DNA from: CBDEGR01 sp965237895
GTDB lineage: Bacteria > Acidobacteriota > Terriglobia > UBA7540 > JAPUME01
Assembly: GCA_965237895.1 (NCBI GenBank)
Contig: CBDEGR010000002.1
Span: 1,674,001 to 1,738,000 of the forward strand
Reading direction: 5' to 3'
DNA: 64,000 bases
How positions within the stretch are numbered: position 1 is the stretch's first letter; every line of letters starts with the position of its first letter. A model generated the notes under the pieces. It worked only from the letters and a program-made list of their open reading frames with translations. It did not search any database and was not told the DNA's origin. Below, in pieces: positions 43,699 to 56,439 of this stretch. A program made the position numbers and the translations under genes.

Positions 43699-45054
43699 CT
43701 ATCTTCCTCCGCTGCTCATCGACATCAGAAAATCATGATTGTTTTTCGTCTTGGAAAGCTTGTCGATGATCAGTTCCATACTCTCGGTGCTGGAAAGCGG
43801 ATTGAGCACCTTGCGCAAAACCCAGATACGGTTCAGCTCCTCTTTTGGAACCAACAGCTCTTCCTTCCGGGTTCCGGAGCGGTTGATGTCGATCGCCGGG
43901 AAGACGCGCTTGTCGACGAGTTTGCGGTCCAGGTGGACCTCCATGTTGCCGGTTCCCTTGAACTCCTCGAAGATTACGTCGTCCATCCGGCTGCCGGTGT
44001 CGATCAGGGCGGTGGCGATAATCGTAAGGCTCCCGCCTTCTTCGACGTTGCGGGCCGCGCCGAAGAAACGCTTCGGCCGCTGGAGGGCGTTCGAATCGAC
44101 GCCGCCGGAAAGCACCTTTCCGGAAGGTGGCACGACGGTGTTGTAGGCGCGCGCCAGGCGCGTAATCGAGTCAAGCAGAATGACGACGTTGCGCTTGTGC
44201 TCGACCAGCCGCTTGGCCTTTTCGATCACCATCTCGGCCACCTGGACGTGGCGGGCGGCGGGCTCATCGAAGGTGGAACTGATCACTTCGCCGTGAACGG
44301 TCCGTTGCATGTCGGTGACTTCCTCGGGCCGCTCGTCAATCAGCAGCACGATCAGGGTGATTTCCGGATGATTCGTCGTGACCGAGTTGGCGATGGTCTG
44401 GAGCAGCATGGTCTTTCCCGTGCGGGGCGGGGAGACGACCAGACCGCGCTGGCCCATGCCGATCGGGGTCATCAGATCGAGAACGCGGGCGGAGATGTTG
44501 TTCTGGTCCGTTTCGAGACGAACGCGCTCATCCGGGTAGAGCGGTGTGAGGTTGTCGAAGAAGATTTTGCTGCGCGATTCGTCAGGAGATTCGAAATTGA
44601 TGGCTTCGACCTTGATCAGCGCGAAGTAGCGCTCTCCTTCTTTGGGCGGGCGGATCTGCCCGGAAACGGTATCTCCGGTGCGCAGGTCGAACTTCCGGAT
44701 TTGTGACGGGGAGACGTAGATGTCGTCCGGCCCGGGCAAGTAGTTATAGTCGGGGGCGCGGAGAAATCCGAAGCCGTCTGGCAGGCATTCGATCACGCCT
44801 TCCGAGAAGATCAAGCCGCTCTTTTCGGTCTGCGCCTGCAGGATTTTGAAGATCAGCTCCTGTTTGCGCATTCCGGTGGCGCCCACCACGCTCAGGTCCT
44901 TGGCGACCTGGGTGAGGGTGGAAATGTTCATCTCCTTCAATTTGGCGATATCGAGGACTTCGCCTTCTTTGATTTCCACCATCTTGTCCTCGGGAACCGC
45001 TTCCTTAACCTTGGCCGGAGCTTTGGTTGCTTCTTGAACCTTTTTGGGTGACAT
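43699..45054 (-). CDS. rho: Transcription termination factor Rho
   Basis: Hexameric RNA helicase for factor-dependent termination. From the ATG at 45054 it has 451 residues: a basic N-terminal extension, the Rho N-terminal helical domain (LKEMNISTLTQVAKDLSV), the cold-shock RNA-binding domain (LPDGFGFLRAPDYNYLPGPD), Walker A PPRTGKTMLLQ, Walker B VVILLDSITRLARAYN and the Q-loop region SGGVDSNALQRPKRFFGAARN. The in-frame extension to 45159 has no support. It is transcribed towards cmk. Confidence 0.96.
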   Translation of the reverse strand: MSPKKVQEATKAPAKVKEAVPEDKMVEIKEGEVLDIAKLKEMNISTLTQVAKDLSVVGATGMRKQELIFKILQAQTEKSGLIFSEGVIECLPDGFGFLRAPDYNYLPGPDDIYVSPSQIRKFDLRTGDTVSGQIRPPKEGERYFALIKVEAINFESPDESRSKIFFDNLTPLYPDERVRLETDQNNISARVLDLMTPIGMGQRGLVVSPPRTGKTMLLQTIANSVTTNHPEITLIVLLIDERPEEVTDMQRTVHGEVISSTFDEPAARHVQVAEMVIEKAKRLVEHKRNVVILLDSITRLARAYNTVVPPSGKVLSGGVDSNALQRPKRFFGAARNVEEGGSLTIIATALIDTGSRMDDVIFEEFKGTGNMEVHLDRKLVDKRVFPAIDINRSGTRKEELLVPKEELNRIWVLRKVLNPLSSTESMELIIDKLSKTKNNHDFLMSMSSGGR

Positions 45055-45411
45055 AAGAGACTCTCTTTCGGGTGATTTCACTTTTTTGGTTTCAGTCGTG
45101 TTGGGGAGAGAAACTAAGCTTGCTCCGGGACCCACGATGGTAGGCGGCCGCCCTCCCAACCTGCCGCGTCCTCGGTACCGAGATCATCTCCGCTGTGATT
45201 TATGTTATCAATCGAGAAAACGAGTTTAGGAACTCCTTCGAGGCGGGGCTTCCCATCATGGCTGAGGATTAAGTTTTTCCTCGGTCCGGCTACCTCCAAC
45301 GGCAGTGTATTTAGGATTCAGCAAACATGAAGTTATGAGAGCAGATTTCAATCTTGCCAATCGGATCCTCAGGGGATACTTCGGGATACCTCAAAACGGC
45401 CGATTTGTCTT
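45055..45411. other. Gene-free rho leader and promoter region
   Basis: 357 bases between lon and rho, both on minus. It contains a rho promoter candidate (45183-45211) and a perfect 12-base palindrome CTCGGTACCGAG at 45171-45182 over the predicted start. No terminator with a U-tract was seen after lon. Confidence 0.6.
45183..45211 (-). promoter_or_regulatory. rho promoter candidate
   Basis: Minus strand: -35 TTGATA (45206-45211, five of six), 17-base spacer, -10 GATGAT (45183-45188, four of six). Predicted start near 45176, within the CTCGGTACCGAG palindrome; leader about 120 bases. Confidence 0.4.
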
Positions 45412-47832
<2,421 letters not shown>

Positions 47833-47843
47833 CGTGGATTATG

Positions 47844-49100
<1,257 letters not shown>

Positions 49101-49115
49101 CAGTTGCGGTCTCCG

Positions 49116-49703
49116 TTATCGATGTTTGCTGATAATTTCATCAACGATGCCGTACTCCTTGGCCTGAGCCGGGTCCATCCAGTAGTCGCGTTCGACGTCG
49201 TGTTCGATCTTTTCCAGCGCCTGCAATGTGTGCTTGGCCATGATGTCGTTCAGATGGGACCGGACCCGCAAAATTTCTCGGGCATGAATATCTATATCGG
49301 TGGCTTGGCCCGACAGGCCGCCGAGCGAAGGCTGATGGATCAGCACGCGGGCATTCGGCAGAGCGAACCGCTTGTTCTTTGCCCCGGCCGCCAGCAGTAT
49401 GGCTGCCACGCTGGCCGCTTGGCCCACACAGATGGTCGCCACATCCGGCCGGACAAACTGCATCGTATCGTAGATGGCCATCCCGGAGCTTACGCTTCCT
49501 CCCGGCGAGTTGATGTAGAGTGAGATGTCCTTCTGCGGGTCTTCGGCTTCCAAAAACAGAAGCTGCGCCGTAGTCAAATTCGCGACGGCGTCGTCGAGCG
49601 GGGTTCCCAGGAATACGATATTCTCACGCAGGAGACGGGAATAAATATCGTAGGCGCGCTCACCTCGACTCGTCTGCTCCACAACCATGGGCACTAACGT
49701 CAT
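49116..49703 (-). CDS. clpP: ClpP protease subunit
   Basis: Tetradecameric serine protease chamber. The 195 residues contain the Ser region GQAASVAAILLAAG, His in VLIHQPSLGG and Asp in ERDYWMDPAQAKEYG, plus YINSPGGSVSSGMAIYDTMQ. The N-terminal MTLVPMVVEQTSRGERAYDI is typical and may be processed. It starts at the ATG at 49703, 75 bases after tig. Confidence 0.96.
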   Translation of the reverse strand: MTLVPMVVEQTSRGERAYDIYSRLLRENIVFLGTPLDDAVANLTTAQLLFLEAEDPQKDISLYINSPGGSVSSGMAIYDTMQFVRPDVATICVGQAASVAAILLAAGAKNKRFALPNARVLIHQPSLGGLSGQATDIDIHAREILRVRSHLNDIMAKHTLQALEKIEHDVERDYWMDPAQAKEYGIVDEIISKHR

Positions 49704-49778
49704 GGGATCCTTCGATTCTCCTGCTGATTATTTCACACTTGTATCTTAACAGTGGATGGGGCCTGGTGGCGGTCGGCG

Positions 49779-51089
49779 TTAGCTTGAGTTGCCCTTTCCC
49801 GGGATTGTAGCGCTCCGATAGATCCAGTCCAGCGCCTTTTCCTGGCGACATTTAAATTTAAGCTTAGCCAGCGTGCCTTCCTGTGTCAAGCGTGATTTCA
49901 GCGCGGCGGGAGATTCTCCCCCTTGGGGGGAGATCTCACGCAGCTTTTCGTCCAATTCTTCTTCGCTCACCTCGATCGTTTCCGCCCGGGCGATCTTCTC
50001 TAAAATCAAATCTCCCCGGACGCGCTTCTCGGCCGGTCCCTGCCAGTCCTGACGCAGCTTTCCCCAGTCGAGATTCGCCGTCTGCGGATCAATGCCGTGG
50101 GACATCAGCTCTCTTAACATATGTTGCATTCGGCGCTCCAGTTCTCCTTCCACCAGAATCTCCGGCACCGGAAACGAGTGGCGCTCAATGAGCTGGTCGA
50201 TCAATTTTTCTTTCGCCTCTTCCTGCGCCTTTTGCTCACGCGCCCGTGTCATGTTTTCCAGAATTTGGGTCTTCAACTCCTCCAGCGTCTCGATCTCGCT
50301 GACGCCCCGAGCCAGATCGTCATCCAATTTCGGAAGAACTTTCTTCTGGATCGCCTTCACGGTGACCCGGTAGAGGGAGGGGGGCGCCGGCGGCTCTTTT
50401 TCCTCTCCCGTCACGGCGGGCTGAACCGTGAACTCGCGCGTCTGGCCTGCCCCCGCGCCTCGAAGGTTTTCGGTGAACTCCTTCATTGTGTTCTTCCCGG
50501 CCAATTCCACTCTGCCTTGCCTGGTTTCGGGAACTTTGGCTTTCGAACTCTCGCCCTTCGAATCCCCACCCTTCGAATCGGAAGAAGACGTCTTCTGAAA
50601 TTCGATCTCCAGGAAATCGCCGTCCCGGGCCGTGCGGCCGGAGACGACCTCAAAGGTGGCCATGCGCTCGCGCCACTGTTCGAGCGTCTGCTGTACCTCT
50701 TCTTCTTTGACCGGTTCGGCGTGCTCGGTGGTTTTCAGACCCTGATAGTTACCGAGCTCGAACTCGGGCAGGACCTCAAAGGTCGCTGTACATTTAATCG
50801 GCTTATCTTCTTCAAAACTCAAGCCTTCAAACTTCGGTGAGCCGACGGGCTCCAGCTTCTGCTCTTTCAGCGTATTTTCGAAGTATTTCGGGAGCAGTTT
50901 CTGGATCACTTCGCTGCGGATGTCGTTCCAATAGCGGCGGCGGATCATCCCGGCCGGCGCCTTGCCGGGCCGGAAGCCGGGGACTTTGGCGGCGCGGGAG
51001 AACTGCGAGGTCACGGCCGCGGTTTCGCGCGTCACCTCGTCGACGGGTACTTCGATCTGCACCTCACGTTTACAGGTTTCCGTTGTCAT
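49779..51089 (-). CDS. tig: Trigger factor
   Basis: Ribosome-bound chaperone with prolyl isomerase activity. From the ATG at 51089 it has 436 residues: the ribosome-binding domain with signature VPGFRPGKAPAGMIRRRYW (about 43-61), a PPIase domain (RDGDFLEIEFQ) interrupted by a Ser/Lys/Gly/Asp-rich insertion with repeated DSKG, and the helical C-terminal chaperone domain. It heads the tig-clpP-clpX-lon series, with a promoter at 51197-51225. Confidence 0.95.
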   Translation of the reverse strand: MTTETCKREVQIEVPVDEVTRETAAVTSQFSRAAKVPGFRPGKAPAGMIRRRYWNDIRSEVIQKLLPKYFENTLKEQKLEPVGSPKFEGLSFEEDKPIKCTATFEVLPEFELGNYQGLKTTEHAEPVKEEEVQQTLEQWRERMATFEVVSGRTARDGDFLEIEFQKTSSSDSKGGDSKGESSKAKVPETRQGRVELAGKNTMKEFTENLRGAGAGQTREFTVQPAVTGEEKEPPAPPSLYRVTVKAIQKKVLPKLDDDLARGVSEIETLEELKTQILENMTRAREQKAQEEAKEKLIDQLIERHSFPVPEILVEGELERRMQHMLRELMSHGIDPQTANLDWGKLRQDWQGPAEKRVRGDLILEKIARAETIEVSEEELDEKLREISPQGGESPAALKSRLTQEGTLAKLKFKCRQEKALDWIYRSATIPGKGNSS

Positions 51090-51196
51090 GGAATCGGAAA
51101 GAAATACAGAGGATTTTTGCAGGCTCTTCGGCCGGGTCCCGTCGTAATTTGGTCCATATAAGGTTTCCCGAACGGACGGAAACACAACCTTAATTT

Positions 51197-51225
51197 ACGA
51201 TACCCAAAAACCCCCGCAGTGTCAA
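51197..51225 (-). promoter_or_regulatory. tig-clpP-clpX-lon promoter candidate
   Basis: Minus strand: perfect -35 TTGACA (51220-51225), 17-base spacer, -10 TATCGT (51197-51202, four of six). Predicted start near 51190, leader about 100 bases. The -35 box overlaps the last codon and stop of the upstream gene. Confidence 0.5.
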
Positions 51226-54200
51226 TTTCCTCCGGCTGCGGCCGCTGGCGGCGAGGCCGGCGGCGAGGCCGGCGGCGAGGAACGGAAAGGCGCCAGCGGA
51301 GGAATCAGCGTCTGCGCGCGACGCGTCTGGTAGGTACCGAAGTAGGTTTCATATTCGGCGGCGTGGGGCCGGGCTTTCGTTTCCTCGTAGGGATAATCCC
51401 TCATCGCGCGGAAGGGGAGTGGACCGACGGCGCGGCCGGTACCCGTGTTCGGGTCGCCCGCCTTTGCCCATCCTTGGGCATGGAGAATGAAGTCCCGCTT
51501 CCAACCGCGCGGAAGCGGCGGCAGGTTGCGAGCGTCGAACTCCGCCGTCAATTCGTCGCCGACCGATAGGACGGCCAGCCGGTCATCGGCTTCGCTCAAT
51601 AGCTCTTGTACCTCGCCGTAGCGCGTATAAAGCCCGGCGTGCGGGTTCCAGGGCGCGACAGCCAAGCGACGGTGGTAGTCGAAGCTGTCCGGGCGGCGAT
51701 AGAGCGGGTCGTGGATGGGGGTCGAAAAGCCTCGATAGTGAAGATCGGCGGAAAGCAGCGGCAGCTCTATAGGCCTTGGTTCGGCGCACGAGTTTCCCCC
51801 CACAGGGTCGGCGCTATAGAAGATTTGATCCCAGTAAACACAGAGGTTGGTCACGATTCTCACCTGCCGGTCTGGGGAGAGAAATTTGCCGGTAAGGTCC
51901 GCGACCAGGGTGCGGTCCGTGCCGCTGGGCAGGCCAAAATCTTCCATGACGGTGACCCATCGGCCCGATTCATCTTTTACCTCCAGTCGCGGCGGGACAA
52001 CGGTAAAATCGAAATTGGTGGAGAGAGCGCGCGCGCCGTTCGAGTCCGTCCAGAGAACCCAGCCGGTCAGGAATAGTTTCGATATATGGGAGCCCGTCTT
52101 TCCCAGGTCGAGCGTCAGCGTGTGGGTCTCGGCCACGCCCATTACCCCGTGGCGGCGAAAGTCTCCGGCGTAGGTTCCGTCATGATGTCGCAGTTGAGGC
52201 AATACATTATGACCATGGTGATCGACCGCCGAGACGGGAAACCGCTTACCGCAGACGGTGTGAACCGAAGGAGAAGGGAAGGGCGGCGCAGCGTACCGTT
52301 CATCAGCATAGATGTCCTGATCGGCCGGGTGGTCGTAAGCGAAGAGGCGCGCCGAGTCGAAATAGTCCACCTCGCGCAGTTCGTTGGTGAACTGGAGCAC
52401 GTAGCGGCCGGCTTGCTGCTTCATTCGTTCGCCGGGGATGCGGACGTACTCTTCGGAGTTCGGCAGCGCATAGGCGCCGTCGGGCATCAGCTCGCCGAGC
52501 GGCGCAATGCCGAGAACGTCGGTCAGAAAGACGTATTGGGCGCCGTCCCATACGTAGAGGAACGGGCAGGAGCTGGCCAGCCGTTCCGATTCCCGCAACT
52601 TTAAACCCTGGTTCGGATTCACTTCCATGCGGTTTTGGATAATCAAGTTGGGCCACCTCACCCGCACCACGTCGATCTTGGTTCGGTTGCCGGTAAACAG
52701 TTGCAGCGGCTCGCCGGTGACGAGAACTTTGCGGTAATAGTTTCCCGCCTTGATTTCCACCGTTGAGCCGACGCCCTGCTTGCTGCTCTTGGACCCCTCC
52801 AATTCAATGCGGAGCCAGCCGGAGGGCGCTCCCTGTTTTTCAAAGACGCGGATCATGCCGTCGTGATCGAAAGTGAGCAGGTCGGTTCCCCCCCAGCCCC
52901 GCAGAGGACCTACGGTGGAAGCGGCCAGTTTCGAGCCAAAGGCCATATCGGAAAGGTTCACCTGGGCAGCTTCAAAGCCGGTTCCGAAGCGGTTCAGCAG
53001 GATTTGGATTCCCTTTTCGTCCGCCCAAAGCAAGTCGTCGTATCCGTCGGCGTTCAGGTCCGCAACTTGGCCTTTGACGCGGCCCGCACTCGGTGCGGAA
53101 GCTTTCGGGAAACCTTTCAGGGAAGAGAATTGCCCCCCTCCTCGGTTTGCCAGCAGAACCGGGCGGCCCTTGGTCCACAGAACCAAATCCATCATCCCGT
53201 CATGGTTGAAATCGGCTGACTCGGCCCGGCGTGCTTTTACTGTTTGGAAGGCAGCGCCCGCCTTTGCCGTGTGGGAGAGGAATTTCCCCTCCCCCAATCC
53301 CATATAGACCAGAGGGCTCCCGTCCTCGCGGGTTACGACTACGTCCATGTAGGCGTCGTTGTTGAAGTCGCTCACCAGGACGCTCCGGTAGCGCCCCCTG
53401 GGGGGGGAAAGGCCCGCCGTCTTGGTCCGTTCGGAAAACGTCCCGTCGCCGTTGTTGCGATAGAAATGCAAGCGCCCGGCGGGGACGTCTACGGGAAAGC
53501 GGACGAGGCCCTTGGGGGGGAGAGAGCTGAAATCACCGAACGAGCAGAAGAAGATATCGAGCAGGCCGTCGTGGTCGGCGTCGAAGAAGACCCCGGAGGT
53601 AACCAGTTCACCGGAAAGCCTCTGGAGCCCGGCCTTTTCGGTGACGTCGGTGTACTTCCCCGCATCATTCGGCTGCAGAAGCATCGCTCCCGTTCCGCCG
53701 ACAGCGAGCAGGCTCAGCTTGCCGCTGTTGTCATAGTCGCCGAACGCCGCGCCGGTGATGCTTAATAAGTTCAGGTCTGTTTGCCCTGTCACGTCGGAAA
53801 ATTTTCCGTTGCCGTCGTTTCGGAAAAGAGAACTGAAGCCGGTGGGGTTAACGAAAAGGAAATCAACATCTGAGTCTCGGTCGTAGTCGGTTAAGACCCA
53901 GGAGGGGTCCCATAAATAGGCGATGCCCCGTGCCGTGGTCACCGGAGAATCGCTCTCGAATTTCAGCTCTGGGGTATCGTCGGGACGGGGTGGGGCGAAA
54001 GCCCGGTCGGATAAGAGCCCCGCCTTGCCGGTTGCCTCCGGGAACCCCATCTCTTTCGTTACCTCCCGGAAGGAGAGTTTTGGTGAGAAGCTTTGCGACG
54101 CCGCGGCCTGCACCGCAGGCGGCGGTACGCGGATGGCGCCGTACTTGCCGCCCTCCAGCGCCGGAAGTTGCAGCGAAATGCCGGGAACTCGGTCTTTGAT

Positions 54201-54836
54201 GGCCTGATGTCTTTTGAAATAGCCCTGGGCCTTCTCCCGCTGCCGGAGCCGCATGAGCGACGTAAAGCTGTGGAAGAGAGTGGCTACGTAAAAATTCTGC
54301 CCCTTGCCGAAACCCATGGCATCGACCCGGCCGTAGGCCTCAAGCGCTTCTTCCAATTTCCGTTGATCGAAGCGGACCTTGGCCAAGTTGAACCAGGAGG
54401 CAGGGTCAGTGGGGTCGACCCGGACGACTTGTTCGAGAATCTTCTCGGCTTTCGGGTAACGGAGCTGCCGTTTGTAGAGAATGCCCAGGTTGTAGAGCGC
54501 GGCGTTCATTTGGGGGGCCATGCGGCGAGCGGTGGTCAACTCGCCCAGCGCCGCTTCCAGTTGCCGGTCCTGCATCAGGGCCACGCCCAGATTGAAATGG
54601 TCGTCGGCGGTGGAGCCGCCCGAAGCGGTGACCTTGGCGAACTCGGCGATGGCTTCCTGGTACTTGCCCTGCTCGTAATAGGCCTTTCCCACGTTCCGCA
54701 GCGACTGAAGACCGGCAGCTTGCAGCACCGGTTCGGCGCGCGAGGACGGAAACGGGCTGAGGATGGGGAAGGCCACCAGGCCCGCTATGATCGCTCCGAG
54801 AAAAATCTTCATTTTCTGAGGTCGGTCGGGTTTCAT
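51222..54836 (-). CDS. Secreted TPR/FG-GAP/ASPIC-UnbV repeat protein
   Basis: About 1204 residues. An N-terminal hydrophobic segment (MKIFLGAIIAGLVAFPIL) suggests export. Residues about 40-230 form TPR repeats (GKAYYEQGKYQEAIAEFAKV, AALYNLGILYKRQLRYPKAE). The middle holds many FG-GAP/VCBS repeats (TDYDRDSDVDFLFVNP, DADHDGLLDIFFCSFG, DFNHDGMMDLVLW) forming a calcium-type beta propeller. An ASPIC/UnbV segment follows (VGSTVEIKAGNYYRKVLVTG, VVRVRWPN), then a C-terminal region I recognise only as common in CRTAC1-like proteins (CPFLYVWDGAQYVFLTDVLG). Function unknown; likely protein interactions in the envelope. ATG at 54836; an ATG at 54812 is an alternative. Confidence 0.85.
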   Translation of the reverse strand: MKPDRPQKMKIFLGAIIAGLVAFPILSPFPSSRAEPVLQAAGLQSLRNVGKAYYEQGKYQEAIAEFAKVTASGGSTADDHFNLGVALMQDRQLEAALGELTTARRMAPQMNAALYNLGILYKRQLRYPKAEKILEQVVRVDPTDPASWFNLAKVRFDQRKLEEALEAYGRVDAMGFGKGQNFYVATLFHSFTSLMRLRQREKAQGYFKRHQAIKDRVPGISLQLPALEGGKYGAIRVPPPAVQAAASQSFSPKLSFREVTKEMGFPEATGKAGLLSDRAFAPPRPDDTPELKFESDSPVTTARGIAYLWDPSWVLTDYDRDSDVDFLFVNPTGFSSLFRNDGNGKFSDVTGQTDLNLLSITGAAFGDYDNSGKLSLLAVGGTGAMLLQPNDAGKYTDVTEKAGLQRLSGELVTSGVFFDADHDGLLDIFFCSFGDFSSLPPKGLVRFPVDVPAGRLHFYRNNGDGTFSERTKTAGLSPPRGRYRSVLVSDFNNDAYMDVVVTREDGSPLVYMGLGEGKFLSHTAKAGAAFQTVKARRAESADFNHDGMMDLVLWTKGRPVLLANRGGGQFSSLKGFPKASAPSAGRVKGQVADLNADGYDDLLWADEKGIQILLNRFGTGFEAAQVNLSDMAFGSKLAASTVGPLRGWGGTDLLTFDHDGMIRVFEKQGAPSGWLRIELEGSKSSKQGVGSTVEIKAGNYYRKVLVTGEPLQLFTGNRTKIDVVRVRWPNLIIQNRMEVNPNQGLKLRESERLASSCPFLYVWDGAQYVFLTDVLGIAPLGELMPDGAYALPNSEEYVRIPGERMKQQAGRYVLQFTNELREVDYFDSARLFAYDHPADQDIYADERYAAPPFPSPSVHTVCGKRFPVSAVDHHGHNVLPQLRHHDGTYAGDFRRHGVMGVAETHTLTLDLGKTGSHISKLFLTGWVLWTDSNGARALSTNFDFTVVPPRLEVKDESGRWVTVMEDFGLPSGTDRTLVADLTGKFLSPDRQVRIVTNLCVYWDQIFYSADPVGGNSCAEPRPIELPLLSADLHYRGFSTPIHDPLYRRPDSFDYHRRLAVAPWNPHAGLYTRYGEVQELLSEADDRLAVLSVGDELTAEFDARNLPPLPRGWKRDFILHAQGWAKAGDPNTGTGRAVGPLPFRAMRDYPYEETKARPHAAEYETYFGTYQTRRAQTLIPPLAPFRSSPPASPPASPPAAAAGGN

Positions 54837-54968
54837 CGTCAATTCTTGAGGCCTCCCCTAAGGTTCGCCGCGCCGGTATGCTCGTCGACTTTGAGTTTGT
54901 TCTTAGGCTGAATATACCATAGAGGCTTTAAAGTATTTAGACGCGTGTTGGGTTGCTGAAAAAGTCGC

Positions 54969-56402
54969 TTATGGGGCCGGCGGAAAATCCTTTTTCTTTT
55001 TCATATGTTTCCGGATCACACGCCCGGCAAAATGGACGATACCGCCGGTAGCGATCGTAGCTGTTCCCCACAGGGCTGCTTTGGGCTCTCCTGCGAACGT
55101 ATATACGAGCATCCAGAGAGTAACGAGAATGAAGCCGACAGGAATCACCGGATAGAGGAAATTGAGAGCCCGCGTCCGTATCCAACCGGGACGATTTCTC
55201 AACCTTATAAGACCTGCCGTCGAGAGGGCGGTAAAGAACATCAGGGAAAACCCAATGCAGTAGATCAAAAGTTCAAATGTGCTCAGCAATACCATCAAGA
55301 TGGCGGCGCCGGCTTGGAAAAGGATCGAGATGTGTGGAGTCTGCCGCTGGGGATGGACCCGGGCGGCAAGGGGAGGGAAACAGCCGTCTTTTGCCATGGC
55401 GTAGTAGACGCGCGGCCCGGCGATGCTCATAGCGCTCACCAGTGAAACCAGTCCCAGTGCAATCGTGCCGGCAAAGATGGCGCCCAGTTTCGTCCCGAAC
55501 AGCGCCGTCGCGGCCGCGGCGCCGATCTTCACCACGCCCTGAGCTTCGCGGATGGGCAAAGCGTAGAGGAATGTCAGATTCAATGCCAAGTAGAGAAATA
55601 GGGTGAGTAGAGTGCCCATCAGCAGGACCCGCGGCAGGGTCCGAACCGGGTCGCGCAGTTCCTCGGTGACGTAGGTGGCCGCATTCCAGCCGCTATAGGC
55701 GAACATGATGAAAATTAATGAGACGGCAAACTGGCCCGGTAAGGAGCCCGAGCTTTGCCGCTCCGCCGTGAGCGTGAAATGTTCCCAACTGCCGTTCCCC
55801 ATCCCCACCGCCAGTAGGACGAAGACGATGATGATGCCGACCTTTAACGTGGTCAGGACGTTTTGAATGCGGGAGGTGAGGCCGAGTCCCCAGATGTTCA
55901 ATACCGAAAAGATGAGAATCAGCGAGACGCCGATGAGATCGCCCATTCCTATCGAAATTGAGAACCATGGCTCGGTTTGGGGGACGGAGAAAGCCACCCA
56001 GAACCCTGTCCAGCCGAAGGCCGAGCTTAAATAGAAACCAATGGCCAAGGCGCCGGCGGCGATGGGGGCCGAGAATCCTGCAAAGAACGAGACCCACCCG
56101 CTCATAAAGCCCCATGTCGGCCCCCAGGCTTCCCGCAGATAGACATACTCCCCGCCGGAGCGAGGAAGGTTAATTCCCAATTCCGAATATGCCAGGCATC
56201 CTCCCAGTGCCAGGACGCCTCCTACCAACCAGATGGCCAGTACCAGGACGGGGCTGCCCAGGTCGCTTGCCAAAAGACCGGTGGTGGTGAAGATTCCCGT
56301 CCCGATCATGTTTGAGACAACCAGGGCAGTCGCGCTAAAATAGGTCAGCTCTCTTGAAAGCGAAGGGGGCCATTCGGGTACCTCAAAAGGTGCTGGAATC
56401 AA
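54969..56402 (-). CDS. APC-family amino-acid permease
   Basis: Predicted inner-membrane transporter with about 12 helices in 477 residues. The N-terminal APC motif is clear: NMIGTGIFTTTGLLASDLG (about 31-49), followed by LPRSGGEYVYLREAWGP and YSGWNAATYVTEELRDPVRT, typical of amino-acid/polyamine transporters. Substrate cannot be told. The frame begins at a TTG (56402), which lies in a 14-bp tandem duplication and lacks a clear Shine-Dalgarno, so the start is uncertain. It is divergent from the methyltransferase gene at 56440. Confidence 0.85.
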   Translation of the reverse strand: MIPAPFEVPEWPPSLSRELTYFSATALVVSNMIGTGIFTTTGLLASDLGSPVLVLAIWLVGGVLALGGCLAYSELGINLPRSGGEYVYLREAWGPTWGFMSGWVSFFAGFSAPIAAGALAIGFYLSSAFGWTGFWVAFSVPQTEPWFSISIGMGDLIGVSLILIFSVLNIWGLGLTSRIQNVLTTLKVGIIIVFVLLAVGMGNGSWEHFTLTAERQSSGSLPGQFAVSLIFIMFAYSGWNAATYVTEELRDPVRTLPRVLLMGTLLTLFLYLALNLTFLYALPIREAQGVVKIGAAAATALFGTKLGAIFAGTIALGLVSLVSAMSIAGPRVYYAMAKDGCFPPLAARVHPQRQTPHISILFQAGAAILMVLLSTFELLIYCIGFSLMFFTALSTAGLIRLRNRPGWIRTRALNFLYPVIPVGFILVTLWMLVYTFAGEPKAALWGTATIATGGIVHFAGRVIRKHMKKKKDFPPAP

Positions 56403-56418
56403 CGGGCCGGAATCAACG
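56391..56418 (-). repeat. 14-bp tandem repeat at the permease start
   Basis: Two adjacent units, TGCTGGAATCAACG and GGCCGGAATCAACG on the plus strand, differ at three positions. On the permease strand each contains a TTG; the first is the proposed start codon (56402), the second (56416) is out of frame. Confidence 0.75.
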
Positions 56419-56439
56419 GTTCACGATGAGAGGATTCCC

